From NCBI GenBank assembly GCA_009733775.1, contig WOGZ01000004.1, positions 62,001 through 126,000 of the forward strand: a stretch of 64,000 nucleotides of DNA, given 5' to 3'. Positions 11,121 to 22,522 of the stretch are shown piece after piece (positions within the stretch are counted from its first letter, which is position 1; each line of letters begins with the position of its first letter). This stretch comes from Alectoria sarmentosa (lineage: Eukaryota; Ascomycota; Lecanoromycetes; Lecanorales; Parmeliaceae). The position numbers and the translations under genes are program-made. Under the pieces are notes generated by a model. The model was given only the letters and a program-made list of their open reading frames with translations, ran no database searches and had not been told where the DNA came from.

Positions 11121-12336
11121 CTACTCTGTTTTCTCCTTCCTCCTCTCCAACCCCTGCCCCAACAGCCTCGCAACATCTTCCGGGGTCTTCCCCACCCTCC
11201 TCTCCTCCGTCTTCTCCTTTCCCAGGTCTGTTTCATCTGCTACAAACCTGTAAACTTCACTTACCCCATCGAACATGTTTTTCTCTGAATGATATCGGGG
11301 TCAGTATTGTTCTTTCAAGGATGGTTCAAGAGTCAGAAGACATGTCTTAGGAGGCTAGAAAGGTCTTCGGCCGCCAAAATATGATGAAAAGGGAGTGATG
11401 GATCGGAAAGATAACTCACCAAACCCTCCTTCGGTATGAAAAGTCTCTGCAATCTCCTTCATTTCATCAACCCACCTGTACGCTTTAGGCGGCATACTCA
11501 CCAATCCCTTTGCCGCGAGATCTCCTGTTTTGGGGCTGTGGTCTTTGAGATGTGTTTGCAGGTCGTCGAGTACGCCGAGTCTGTTCGCTGTGGTGAATGA
11601 TTGTATTGCAATTGCTGTCAAGCCCTTGGTGGTGGACGCAAAACACATTTTCAATCCACTGGCGGGGCCAATCGTGTCGGATATGTGTTTGAGGTTGAGA
11701 ACTTTTGCAAGATGCGCGCCATTGATAGGGGCGCCATCAAGACTGTCAGGACCGGAGACGACGAGGCTGGGCTTGGTCCAGCTGCCATCGGGTTGGATTT
11801 TTGGGGCGCCTCCGATGATCTTTCAAACCTTGCTTTAGAATAGCAAACATTGTCAGATGGCACGCTACTCACTTACACCACCGTCAAGGAACCTCATCAT
11901 TGGGCAGTCTTTGAAGAGAATTTCTAGCGTGCGTGCTCTACTGGGACTGATGGCATTGAGATCAATGTAAAAGAGCGGCTTTTGATCCTTGTTTCTGACA
12001 TGTCCAGCTGCTGCTTGGATGAATCTCTTGGCTGTGCTGACAGCATCCCGGGGCGGAACGATTGACAGGATGTAGTCTGCTTGAGCGACCAGTTCCTGAT
12101 CCGCGTCTACCAGCCCGATTGACGCGGATTCGGCACGCTGACGAGTTGACAGGCTGATGGCATTTCAGAAGGCTGAAACAAGGATAGTACTTGTGAGGCA
12201 AGAAGCAAGTATCTGCTCACCTTCTACCGGAGACATTGGTCAATAGTCTATAATCATTGGCGCTCAACAGCCTCGCGATGCCTAAGCCCATCTCACCGAT
12301 AGAGGCAATGCCTACGGTCGCCAGAGGAGGTGGCAT
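11121..12336 (-). CDS. 6-phosphogluconate dehydrogenase-like NAD-binding protein with DUF1932
   Basis: Four exons on the minus strand: 12221-12336, 11877-12153, 11420-11819 and 11121-11284, coding for 318 residues with all phases matching. The N-terminus carries the dinucleotide-binding turn (VGIASIGEMGLGIA), followed by the VPPRDA segment typical of beta-hydroxyacid dehydrogenases. The middle has the FLDGGIIGGAPK stretch that joins the NAD domain to the C-terminal helices. The C-terminus (MPPKAYRWVDEM and onward) matches the DUF1932 family. It probably oxidises a small beta-hydroxyacid with NAD(P), but the substrate cannot be read from the sequence. The gene looks intact. Confidence 0.88.
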
Positions 12337-13552
12337 GGCTTTATTCTTGCTATTGGTGGAAAAAGCAAGTATTACTATTATTCCCTCTCCCAGTCTCCTA
12401 CTCTAGAGCCAGAGCCAGAACCAGCACTACCAGTATAATAAACGTATGAGTATCTGATCAAATAAAATACAGTAATAAAAAATTAAAATAATAATATGAT
12501 AATGACATCTTTCCCTCGTTTCCGAGTTCCGGCACTCTCCGCTGAAACGTTCCCACTTACCGTACTCTACTTAAGACTTAAGAGTAAGGTACTCAGGCCG
12601 GTTTTTAATATCTGGCCACTTAACCTATCTAGGAAGAGCGCGTACTTTTTGTATCCCAGATGAAATCTCAACAAAGGTCTACTTAACAAAATTTTGGGAC
12701 AAAACCTATTCTCCTGACACTGCTTTATAAGTTTGTGGTTGAAAGTATTTTTGGAATCGACCTCGTTGTTGAGTTGCAGAGTTGTGGTTTTGGTATGGCC
12801 TTACTCCAATAGGTTAAGTGGCCAAATTTTAAAAACCGGCCTGAGTACCAAATACTAAAAGCCACTAGGTATTTAAATCTCTTGTCTGGTTCCGGAGAAT
12901 TTTCGCCCTCGTCCGGTTTCAAACCCCGCAACGGTATCTACCTTTAAAATCATACTTGCTCAGTTGCTCTCTTGAATTCAACCAACCAGACTTTGCTAGC
13001 ATCCATGTTGCTTCATTTTACCATTGTCTAGCCAGTCGCCACCCGCCAGTATCTATCAATCACCAATGATCATGCTGATACCGAAGCTCTTAGTCAATCG
13101 CCTGTCGTCCCTCATTGGTCCAGATGGACCATAAGCCTCTGTGAGACTCTTGTGTGTGGGGGAATAGGTCCGAAGTGCCTGAGCACTCCAATATGACGAC
13201 TTTCCCAGAAGATATCAAGCTCCTACTACTTTTGAACTGGATGAAAGGCTGAGGCAATAATGCTTGCAACGGTCATTGGCGCATTTGCAATTCTGCTGAC
13301 TTGCACTGGAAGAAAAATTCCAAGATCCCGTTGTAGTTTTCAGGATTATCAAAGCCACAAAACCATATATCTTACCTCTGACTGCTCCCCTTTTCACACC
13401 CAAACTTTCATTTCAATAATACTTTCAACCTTGCTCGACCCTTGATCCCCCTACTGTGACTCATCTCTCGTACTGCATTATTACCAAGTCTCGACATCGT
13501 CCCACACCCTCGGCCTTCTTCGCCCTTGGGGTGTATACCCATCTACTGAGTT
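12337..13552. other. Intergenic, AT-rich, contains a MITE-like element
   Basis: The stretch from about 12415 to 12510 is very AT-rich. The inverted-repeat element at 12588-12849 is listed separately. No coding sequence is supported before the HAD gene. Confidence 0.55.
12588..12849. mobile_element. MITE-like element with about 45-bp terminal inverted repeats
   Basis: The left arm starts ggtactcaggccggttttta and runs to about 12634. The right arm (about 12803-12849) is its near-perfect reverse complement, ending taaaaaccggcctgagtacc. The arms enclose about 170 bp of AT-rich, non-coding DNA. Size (262 bp), long terminal inverted repeats and lack of a gene fit a non-autonomous DNA transposon. 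No clean target-site duplication was seen, so insertion as a unit is inferred. Confidence 0.6.
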
Positions 13553-15047
13553 ATGGGGTTGTGGAACGAGCAGGGCACCAAGCCCCAAGACGCCTCAAAA
13601 GCCCGGCTCTGGGAACAATCATCGCACGGAGAGGCATCGAAAATGACCGACGGAAAGACTCTCCTCTCGCCGCAACCACGACCAACAGTGCGTCGCCTCT
13701 CTTCGGCCACAGCAGACTTCAAGGGTTTGAGCATTGGACCACTTGTTGTTGTACCACCTAAGCATATGCATCAACCCAGTGATGCTCATGAAACAGCTGC
13801 TGCTCTCGAGCTGGCCAAACACCGTCTCAAGGAACTCGACTCAAGTGATGGTACGCTCACCCCCGTCACGCCTCCAGAGACAACGACGACAGACAGCTAC
13901 GCATTCGCGTTCGATATTGATGGAGTCCTCCTACGTGGTGGAAGGCCAATACCAGAAGCAATCGAAGCTATGAAAGTCTTGAACGGTCAGAACGAGTACG
14001 GCATCAAAGTGTAAGTCTACAAACTACGAATCACTCAAGCAGCCTTTACTAACCATCTATAGTCCCTACATCTTCCTTACGAACGGGGGTGGAAAGACGG
14101 AGCAGGAGCGGTGTGTAGACCTGAGCAGACAACTGGAACTCGAGATCTCCCCCGGACAGTTCATCTGTGGTCACACACCCATGAGAGAGATGGCGCAGAA
14201 GTACAAGACAGTTCTTGTTGTAGGAGGAGAAGGTGAGAAGTGCCGCCTGGTCGCAGAAGGCTATGGCTTCAGAGATGTGGTCACTCCAGGCGATATCATG
14301 AAGGACAACGACAGAACGACCCCTTTCCGGAGACTCACCGACCAGGAGACTCAGAATTCACGAGTGCGTAACTTTGGCGAAACCGAAATTGAGGCCATCT
14401 TTGTCTTTGCGGATAGTCGTCACTGGGGAGACGATCAGCAGATTATCATCGATCTGCTCACGTCCAAGAATGGCCGGCTTGGTACGAGGTCCGAGGACTA
14501 CGATGAAGGTCCACCAATCTACTTTTCCCACAACGACCTGATATGGTCTGCTGCCCACGAACACACACGCCTTGGCATGGGTGCCCTCCGCTCCTCGTTG
14601 GAAGCGATCTACAAAAGCATCACTGGCAAAGACCTCGTATCAACGGCCTTCGGCAAGCCCCAGCTTGGTACATTTCAATTTGCTACTCGACTACTCCAAC
14701 AATGGCGCAAAGACACTCACGGTATCAACAAGCCGCCAGAGACAGTCTACTTTGTTGGGGACACACCCGAATCGGACATTCGCGGTACCAACGAGTTCAA
14801 TGAGTCCAAGTTGTCCGAGAACGACTGGTACTCGATCCTTGTGCGGACGGGCGTATTCAAAGAAGGGACGAAGCCTCGTTACACGCCTCGGATGACAGTC
14901 GACAACGTCCTTGATGCCGTGAATCATGGCGTGAAGCGAGAGATGAGCAAAGCCTTCAAAGCTCAGAGCACGAAGTTGGGCGCTTTCGCTAGCGAAGAGG
15001 CCATCGATGAAAACGTTGCTGATGGTGTGGCGGCTGACAAGGAATGA
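13553..15047 (+). CDS. HAD-superfamily hydrolase, HDHD5/CECR5-like
   Basis: Two exons, 13553-14010 and 14063-15047, separated by a 52-bp intron; 480 residues. The HAD signature is complete. Motif I is FDIDGVLLRGG (nucleophile Asp about residue 121), motif II is the LTNGGG segment just after the intron, and motif IV is FVGDTPESDIRGTNEF near the C-terminus. The order and spacing fit the type IIA cap subfamily that includes human HDHD5/CECR5 and its fungal homologues, often mitochondrial. The substrate is unknown. The N-terminal 110 residues are Thr/Pro/Ser-rich and could include a targeting sequence. An internal ATG at 13643 is an alternative start. Confidence 0.88.
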
Positions 15048-16093
15048 TGCCACTTATGTTCCTACGGCTTATGATATCTCTTGCTCCCATTACAGACCGA
15101 CATGGTGCGGTCAGGAAGTGCTCTGGAGCTCACGTCTGTACTTTCTCGTCTCTCGATGCGGATATGGCGTTTGTACTAGGCGTCTTGTGGTACGTCTCAT
15201 CTCCCGTCCGCTTGCCCAGGCCGCAGGCGCTTCCTGCGTGGCCGGTGTAGCATAAAGAGGCGTACATAGCTTCGCTACTTTAGGTAGATGTACTATCCAA
15301 ACTGTAGGCCATCAATGGACCATGTTGTCGTACTGCTACCTTGTTACAATTACTTCAATTCTTCATTGCTGAATGGTCCAAGGCAGACTGTTGATAGCCT
15401 AGACTTGTATAAGAATGCAAGCCACTCAAGATTGGCTCTGGATTAATGTAGGGTGGAGCAATCAATAATTGGAAGATAAGAAAGGGCCAGGAGAAGCCCT
15501 CCTAATGCAGCCCCTTTTAATTAGTAATCATCAGACTAAATTACTTTAGCCAAGTGCACCCGACCAAGAGACCAAGAGGCCCGGAAGGAGAAGAAGCTAG
15601 GCCCGCAGGCTGCAGGGATCGGGCGAGAAATGGTAAAGCTCCAATGTGTTTTGGTGAAGGCTAAGTACATTAAAGTAAGTAGACTTCGTCATCTGTCTTG
15701 GTCTCTGTCTTGGTCTTTGTCCATGTCCATGTCCATGTCCCTGTCCACGTCGATTTTATTGAGGCTGATCCTCCCAAATGAATGGAATCAAGTGCTGGAT
15801 GAATAGTTTAAAAACACTCAATCATCAACACCTTCAAAGCCATCATACAATAATAATATAATACCTTCTTCCGCACTTGACACTCTTCACTCAAACCACT
15901 TTTCTGCCACTTACTCATTCATTCCCTCCTTCCTTTCACCCCACCACAGCCCCGCCAAATAAAACAAAATAAATTAAATCTCCAAAACATTCCACGCAGT
16001 AGCGTGGTCTCCAGGTGCACAGTCATGATATGATGATATGGCCTTATTCATCTCCCTGCAGTCAGGTTCCATGCTGGCTGCATCATAGTCATC
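15048..16093. other. Intergenic, nothing coding seen
   Basis: It holds the 3' flank of the HAD gene and the promoter side of the next gene. A gactaaattactttagccaag segment (about 15534-15554) resembles the core of the palindrome at 53931. A short hexamer array is listed separately. Confidence 0.5.
15717..15752 (+). repeat. Short (GTCCAT)n array
   Basis: About five units of gtccat/gtccct in tandem, preceded by gtcttggtct repeats; upstream of the Ser/Pro-rich gene. Confidence 0.7.
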
Positions 16094-17104
16094 ATGCTCC
16101 CTCCCTTTCCCCTGCCGCCTGTTGTCATGACTCCACCAGTCGAGGACGAGATCATTGACGAGGTCGAAGAGTTCCCTTTGACGACACCTGTGCCTTCTCT
16201 ACCGACCATCGAATCTCCCCGACCCTTCACTCCTCGACGAGCTACAGCCCCAGACACACCGACCGCCCCATCTCCCTTCTCAAGCCTCTCCGTATCCTCC
16301 CTACCACTACGACCTCGCCCTCGTTCCCCCTTCGCCAGAGGTCATCTGAGGTCCAAGTCTTCGGGTACTGGCTCTCTCACCGCCCCACAGATGACTCGGG
16401 CACATTCATCCCCCGTCCCCAACACCACAGGTCGTCCTGTCATATCTCGCCCAGCCAGCCCCCTTGGACCTCCCCTTCGACACCGCAGCCCCATGAGGAG
16501 GCAGTCAGACGAATCCTTTTCCAGTTTCAGCAACCAACTGGACATAGACCAGACCATCTCCGAGAATTCAGAATTAGACCTGACGCCTCGAGCAACAATG
16601 GACTTCGACTCTGTGCCTGCTTCTCCTTCACCGCAATACAATAGTTACCAGACCTTTCCTCGCAGCCGCCGACGGCCTGCGTCACCGCTTCACCAGATTT
16701 CGCTGTCGGCATTCTCTTCAAACACTTCGAAGCATTCACTTCGCGCGTCCACTTCAACTCCTTCGTTGGCGGCCAGCCAATACAATGAAGTATACCCCTC
16801 CAACTACTCTTTCTCCTCCGGTTCGGTCCCATCAACACCCACCTCATTACGCTCTCGCTCTCCGAGTATTTCCTCGCTTGAGACCATTCCCGACTCACCT
16901 GATGCGGAACGGGAGGCTGAGAACATTGCTTTGCTCAAGGCTGCCGCTGATCGAGAAGATCAGAGTGAAGAAGGGATCCGGAGACGGGCTGGCTCTGATG
17001 TGGGAGTAAGAGGGGCGGGCAGGGGAGACAAGAGGAAGAGGTGGAGTGTTTGCGGGGCTGAGAGGAGGGGTGATTTAGATCTGGAAACCATCTGGGAGGA
17101 TTGA
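16094..17104 (+). CDS. Ser/Pro-rich basic fungal protein of unknown function
   Basis: Intronless frame of 336 residues. It opens with a Pro-rich segment and an acidic patch (EDEIIDEVEEF), continues as a low-complexity region rich in SP, RS and RP motifs, and ends in a charged, coiled-coil-like segment (AEREAENIALLKAAADRE) and a C-terminal DLETIWED. Ser-Pro density suggests phosphorylation by proline-directed kinases. I do not recognise a catalytic domain. The composition and uninterrupted length support a real gene; similar proteins in ascomycetes are usually called basic proline-rich proteins. Confidence 0.75.
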   Translation: MLPPFPLPPVVMTPPVEDEIIDEVEEFPLTTPVPSLPTIESPRPFTPRRATAPDTPTAPSPFSSLSVSSLPLRPRPRSPFARGHLRSKSSGTGSLTAPQMTRAHSSPVPNTTGRPVISRPASPLGPPLRHRSPMRRQSDESFSSFSNQLDIDQTISENSELDLTPRATMDFDSVPASPSPQYNSYQTFPRSRRRPASPLHQISLSAFSSNTSKHSLRASTSTPSLAASQYNEVYPSNYSFSSGSVPSTPTSLRSRSPSISSLETIPDSPDAEREAENIALLKAAADREDQSEEGIRRRAGSDVGVRGAGRGDKRKRWSVCGAERRGDLDLETIWED

Positions 17105-17782
17105 AGAGAAGAATATCTTTTCGTGCCGACGGTGTAGCATTTTCAAGGCGTACAAGGTTTAACCGTTCACGGAAGGGGAAGGTATCGACGGAGATGGAAA
17201 GGGGATACTAGGTTCGTTAACGGCGCTGGACCTGGGGACCATGCGACATCGATTACGCTGTCATCGATTATATCATGCGTGAGCTCGGAGGCATCAATAT
17301 TTGGCGTCAGCATGGCAAGGGTACTACATCGTCCAAGAGCATTCTAAGCAAAGGCCGGGGTAAATGGCGTTGGGAAACCCTTCTGGAGAGCGTGGAACAT
17401 TTGCAGCGATACCCGGTGGTCAATCTCAGTATGTTAGAGCTGCATTAAAAACATGCATAGGTACTTAGCTAGACACTCGCATAGCAAACGCTTTGTTCTT
17501 CGAAAAAAGTCTCCTTGTTACGAATGTTGCTTATTCTGGCTGAAACACGACCACTCAAAGTATGCAGGCGGGTTTTTGATGTTCCACTGGGGAAAGCAAT
17601 ACCCATTTCGCAACCGCTGTAAAGAGCAGAGACCGAGAATGTGGAGAGTCGAATGCTATGCTACAATATTTGGCCATGAAATCAGGCCCTTTGCCTGCCC
17701 TATCCGAGCATCCATCGCCGCAAGTGCCTTTTTTTTCTTTCTCTTCTTTTTTTTCCAATCGATATCTCATGTTCTCTCACCC
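17105..17782. other. Intergenic between convergent genes
   Basis: Non-coding on both strands as far as I can see. A C/T-rich tract from about 17724 to 17760 lies near the 3' end of the prohibitin gene. Confidence 0.5.
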
Positions 17783-18748
17783 TCACGACCTCAGTCCCAA
17801 CAGCAATCCAGTCCCTTTCCCTCCCTTCTCCCCACCTTCGCCCCCACCAGGCAGATACGTCACATTTGGATTGCCGGCCAACGTCTGCGCAATCTCCTTG
17901 CTCGCTTCGATCCGCCTAATCATAATCAACCCATCCCCCGCCCTCGCCACAGCCCGCGATATCGTCTCCGCACTCTCCGCCTCCCCCTCCGCCCTAATCA
18001 CATTCGCCTGCCTCTCCTGCTCCGCCTTCTCCACTATAAACCTACTCCTCTCTGCATCCTGCTGCGCGATCTGCTTCTGTTCGACGGCCCGGGTAAATTC
18101 TTTGCCGAAGGTCATATGCGTGATGGAGACGTCCTCGAGGGCGATGTGAAATTCCGAGGCGCGCTTGAGAAGGTCGGTGCGTATGCGAGCGGAGACGGAT
18201 TCTCGTTGCGTGATCAATTCGGCCGCGTCGAATTGGGCGACGATGGATTTGAGGACTTCGTTGCCGATAGAGGGGAGGACGCGCTCGTCGTAATCGAGGC
18301 CGAGGGACTAGGTAAGGAACGATGTCAGCATACAGTATAAGCAAGGGACACATGCAAGAAGGACGTTGGACGTTGACTCGTATAATATACACAAAAGCTT
18401 TTGTAGAAGACAGAGATATGATCATACCTGATATATCTTCGGCAGATTCGGGACTTCAGGCCTATGGAGCACCCTCAAAGTCAAGCTGACCATCTGCAAA
18501 TCCTTGCTCCCGGTCGTAGTCGAAATCATCCTGGGTTTGGTGCGGACATCGTAGATGATTGACTTCTGCAGCCAGGGGATGAGAAAATGTGTGCCTTCGT
18601 TGACCACTGATTCTTTGACTCCTGACAGACGGTCGAAGATCACTGCGCGAGTACCGCCTTTGACGTCGTACATGGAGGCCTGAACGAAGGAGCCGCCGAT
18701 GGCAATGGGAATGGCCCATTTGTAGACTGCGCGGAGGGCGTCGGCCAT
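17783..18748 (-). CDS. PHB1: Prohibitin 1, mitochondrial inner membrane
   Basis: Two exons, 18428-18748 and 17783-18307, split by a 120-bp intron after KIYQ; 281 residues, the usual size. The N-terminal hydrophobic segment (WAIPIAIGGSFVQ) would anchor the protein. The PHB domain follows, with MYDVKGGTRAVIFDR, EGTHFLIPWLQK and DVRTKPR, and the C-terminal coiled coil includes EQKQIAQQDAERSRFIVEK. This matches yeast Phb1 almost segment by segment. With Phb2 it forms the ring complex that supports cristae and m-AAA protease control. Its start lies 283 bp from that of QCR8 on the other strand, so the two may share a promoter. Confidence 0.96.
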
Positions 18749-19031
18749 GGTGGAGGATTTGAGATGGAGATGCTTCTAGAGACGGTAGAGGGTGGCAGTA
18801 ACACAGGGAGCACTGCAGGTGTTCGTAGAGCGGACGTTGTTGAGTAGGAATTCGAGATGTAGGTTAGAGCGCTCGGAAAATATCGAACTTCAATGCGGTT
18901 TAGCGCCATCTCGAAAGGACTTGGCATGATGCTCTTCACCCTCCACTCGTCACACCATTCACCCAGTACACAAGCATCAATCTTAAAAGCTACATTTCCT
19001 TTGTCGTCAATCTTCTGCTCCATTGCCTATC
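18749..19031. promoter_or_regulatory. Shared divergent promoter of PHB1 and QCR8
   Basis: A 283-bp gap separates two start codons that face away from each other. Both products act in the mitochondrial inner membrane, so a bidirectional promoter is likely. No specific binding site was assigned. Confidence 0.5.
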
Positions 19032-19689
19032 ATGGGAGGAGGAAGTGCACCATTGGACACGAAGCATGGCCAGTGCGTATGCACTCGTCTCTCACATCCG
19101 AAAACATACTTCAACTCCGCAATCTCTACGATAGCTACACTTGAGCTTTTACTGACTCTATGATCATAGGTTCCTCGGTCCTTGGGGGAATATAGGTACG
19201 CTGTTTCGCTTGTTTCGCTTGTTTCTCTTTTGCAGGCCACGCCTTCGTAACCGCGAGGGCAACGAGCTATCCTCCTTGGCCAAATGGCCACAGCACATGA
19301 ATCTGCGCAGTTGGCTAATATCCAATGTAATCAGGGTCTCAAACACAAAAGGGAATAACAACCTACTCCATCTCCGCCAACCGCCAACGTCCTCTCGCCG
19401 GCACACTTAATGCGGCAGTCTTCAATACCTGGCGGAGATGTAGAGCTCAGGCTCTTTACGTCATTCCCCCTTTTGCGATCGCATATGTGGCTATGAACTG
19501 GGCTGTTGAAAAGTGAGTCCCCCGGAGCTACAATTATGGGGATCAGAACGGAATGGACGGCTTATTTGCTAGAGAGTGTTTGCTGACTGATCGGAATATA
19601 GGAACGAGTACTATAACTCAAAGCCAGGGAGGATGCACGACGCAGAAGCTGCCGATGAAGCTACGCAGGGAGGAACAGTGCGTGGTTAG
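19032..19689 (+). CDS. QCR8: Cytochrome bc1 complex subunit 8
   Basis: Four exons: 19032-19072, 19170-19195 (only 26 bp), 19335-19512 and 19602-19689; 110 residues, all phases consistent. The start MGGGSAPLDTK and the microexon-coded QFLGPWGNIG fit the fungal Qcr8 N-terminus. Exon 3 carries the hallmark SANRQRPLAG and NAAVFNTWRR, then the single membrane span (YVIPPFAIAYVAMNWAV). The C-terminus KNEYYNSKPGR faces the intermembrane side in the family. Qcr8 binds cytochrome b and the ubiquinone site region of complex III. No single long frame reveals this gene; it appears only when exons are joined. Confidence 0.93.
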
Positions 19690-20339
19690 ATCCGAGAAGG
19701 GATGTATTTTGACCAATGGCTTGATCTCGCCATGCGTGGGACCGAACGGAGGATCCAAAAGATATGTTGCAACAAAGCTATGAAGTGAAGTCCAGGGGCT
19801 TGGAGCTCTGACCAGCCGGAAGGAGCCCATAAATCCACCAACTGTATTTTGCAAACGCCGGACAGCATACATCATCATTGTACTGCTGAACTTTGGAAAT
19901 CAATAAAATTGATCAGAATTGACCTTGGAATCCCATCTTTACTCACAGAATCCCTTCCGTGCAACTGTAGTCGTGAACAAAAGCTCGTGAGTAAAAAGAT
20001 GAACGCAAAATACATTTTCTACCAACTCTTAGTTTATACAAATGCGACAACGAAAACCTCGGATCATACAACTTCCAGTTCATGAATTGCTCTACTCGAC
20101 TAGATATAGATTTCTCCAATCAAAAGTATAAGCGCACGTCAGAGCGTCAAAATATTATCCAACCCCAAAGTTTCGCCTCGGTGCCGTTTGTTTTGTCGTT
20201 TCTACTTTTTGCCAATCGAGCCTAAATTAGAGCGATAGGGCTGATATCGGAAATTTCGAAGCTCCCGGCAAAAGTTCTGGTCCACAGTCAAACCATAAGG
20301 ATCCCACCACTCCTTCTTGTATCAATAAGCCCCACAGCA
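19690..20339. other. Intergenic, nothing recognised
   Basis: AT-moderate non-coding DNA between QCR8 and NHP2. No RNA gene or repeat noted. Confidence 0.5.
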
Positions 20340-21130
20340 ATGGCCAAAGAAAAGTCCATAGACCCCGACAAGGAGGCGAAGAAGCTCGCCAAAGCCGAGA
20401 AAAAAGCCAAGCGATCAGAAACTGACGGCGTTCACAAATCCAAATCAGACAAAAAGGAGAAGAAAGAGAAAAAAACGGCAGCTGCAGCGTCAGACGTACA
20501 GGTTACGGCCACGCTTCTGAACACGCTCGAGGAGACCAAGCCCGGCAGTTCGATTGCCAAGGAAGAAAATGGAGATGTGAAGGTCAAGGTAAAATTGGAA
20601 CCGTTGCTGGGGGCACTGGTGCCGTTTGCGAATCCATTGGCGGATGAGAAGGTGGGGAAAAAGGTGCTGAAAAGCGTTAAGAAAGGTAGGTCCTCACTCG
20701 CGCAATGTTCCAAGCACCCGTGACCAATTGGAGTACTGTCGCAGCAACGAAGAACAAAACTCTCAAGCGCGGCGTCAAAGAAGTCGTCAAATCCCTCCGC
20801 AAATCCAATACCGCCGCGGCCGCCACCGCAGGAGGCGGTGACCCCCCCGCAATTGTCATACTTGCCGCCGACATCTCACCTATGGATGTCATATCGCATA
20901 TCCCGGTCCTTTGCGAAGATCATGGCGTGCCGTACATCTATGTGACCTCGAGGGCGGAGCTGGGCGCGGCTGCTAGTACGAACAGGCCGACGAGTGTCGT
21001 TATGGTCACGCAGGACGCGGCGGGGAAGAAGAAAGGGGGTGGGGAGAAGGGGGATGATGTGGATTTCAAGGAGGTGTATAGGGAATTGGTGAAGATTGTG
21101 GTAAAGGCTTCGAGGGATGTTAGGATATGA
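20340..21130 (+). CDS. NHP2: H/ACA snoRNP protein Nhp2 (L7Ae family)
   Basis: Two exons, 20340-20685 and 20745-21130, with a 59-bp intron; 243 residues. The first 50 residues are Lys-rich, as in fungal Nhp2. The L7Ae RNA-binding fold follows: TKNKTLKRGVKEVVKSLRK, then PPAIVILAADISPMDVISHI and LCEDHGVPYIYVTSRAELG. These include the conserved residues that contact the kink-turn or pseudouridylation-pocket RNA. Nhp2 is a core subunit of the nucleolar pseudouridylation complex with Cbf5, Nop10 and Gar1. The N-terminal extension is longer than in yeast (156 residues). Confidence 0.94.
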
Positions 21131-22029
21131 TGCTCGTGGATAGTGCCGCTACATCGTATGTGCAAGGCGTTGGTGGAAAGAAAAGTGCTAGGATTGCCAT
21201 GGGGACATGCTACAAGTGAGTCCATGCTGGTACTTCAACTTGAGAAGCTGGTTGTTTCACAGAGCTGCGCGTTGACGGGCAGACAGATCTTTGATATCCT
21301 TCGTGTACAGTGTCTTCAATGCCTATATCCAACAAATACATTCATCAGTAGGATATTTGGCTTCCTGCTATGACTAATTATCATGATATCCTCTACCGAG
21401 GCCTTCAAGTTATCTTCAGAAGATGGATTGACCGCTGCATATCCTCGAGTAAGCACAGCTCAAAGGTTCTTGTCATGCCATCCGTTGCACATTTCTTCAA
21501 TTTCTCGGTTGCAGAGTCCAGTTCTGACAGTCTTTGGGCCACGCTCAAGCTTCTTGTATTAGCGCTGTTGGTGCCGTGGAGTCGTGCCTTACCCTGGGTT
21601 TTAGCCTGAGACGGAGCTTCCTCCGGAGTCTCAAACTGAGAATCAATCTGTCCGAGTGTGCAGGCAGACCGAGCAATGGCACAAAATGATGAAAGTCTAA
21701 TAACATTTCTTCAAGTAGATATAGTAAAGTCTGATCACTTGTCAGCTGAAAAGATGATACCTCGAGTGTAAGGAACTTCATTGGCGGCATATCATCCACC
21801 ATAAATCGCTCGGGAAAAGCTGCTCGTTGATTCGTGCCGCTGAAAGATGCAACTTTTCACGAATTGCATGTTACATCATCGGCTTTCGCCACTCTCTCGT
21901 CAACGGCCACAGCTCCCAAACATAAATAACTCATCCTGTGAACAATCTACATCTCTATCTCCCCTTATAATAATCAACAAGCCTCAATCCTTCGTTCAAC
22001 AACCCATCAAAAATTCCACTACCACGGCC
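21131..22029. other. Intergenic; a weak spliced frame on the minus strand is possible
   Basis: On the minus strand, an ATG at 21819 reads 14 codons (MVDDMPPMKFLTLE) to a GTATCA donor. An acceptor about 110 bp on would lead in phase to a roughly 85-residue coil-like segment (including SVAQRLSELDSATEKLKKC) that ends near 21403. No family was recognised, so it is not called a gene. Confidence 0.3.
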
Positions 22030-22522
22030 ATGTCCGAATCCACCTTCCACATGACCCGTGAAGACCTCCGCAAGCCCGAATCTCAGGTCTCGCGAAAGAA
22101 CAACGGCAACGTCCCCGCCGACTCCGAAGTAGCTCAGACAATGGTATCCTCCCTTCCCTCTTGCCCCTCCCACCTCGCCTCGCCCCCACTGACCAATCAA
22201 CCCAACCCAGTCCATCGTCGACCAAAACTCCAAACCCAAATCCGAAATCATCGCCGAGCGCCAATCCAACCTGCCCCTCCCCGACGATCCCCCAGTGGCC
22301 TCGGACTGGAACTCGAGCGATGCTAGCAAAGTGGACGTCGGGTCCGGCGGGGTCGAGGGGGATGTCTCGTACGGAGGGGACATTCGTGAGCCGGCTACGA
22401 GCGACAGCAGCGCGAGGACTGATGGGGATGCCTTCAATAAGAATTCTTCGCTACCGCAGGGTGTTGGGAGGGAAGGGCATGATGGGTTGGACGGACTGCC
22501 GAAGGATGCGTTGAAGAAGTAG
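22030..22522 (+). CDS. SMP-domain (seed maturation protein-like) small hydrophilic protein
   Basis: Two exons, 22030-22143 and 22211-22522; 141 residues. The N-terminus MTREDLRKPESQVSRKNNG followed by VPADSEVAQTM, and the exon-2 start SIVDQNSKPKSEIIAERQ, have the pattern of the fungal SMP domain, related to plant LEA proteins. The sentence PLPDDPPVASDWNSSDA is also typical of this fungal family. The protein is very hydrophilic and without Cys or membrane spans, so a soluble stress-protective role is inferred. The next gene downstream, in the same direction, codes for another hydrophilin-like protein. Confidence 0.82.

Noticed and set aside
17453..18340. 295-codon plus-strand frame
   Set aside because: Its 3' half is the antisense of prohibitin exon 2 and the rest has biased, domain-free composition.
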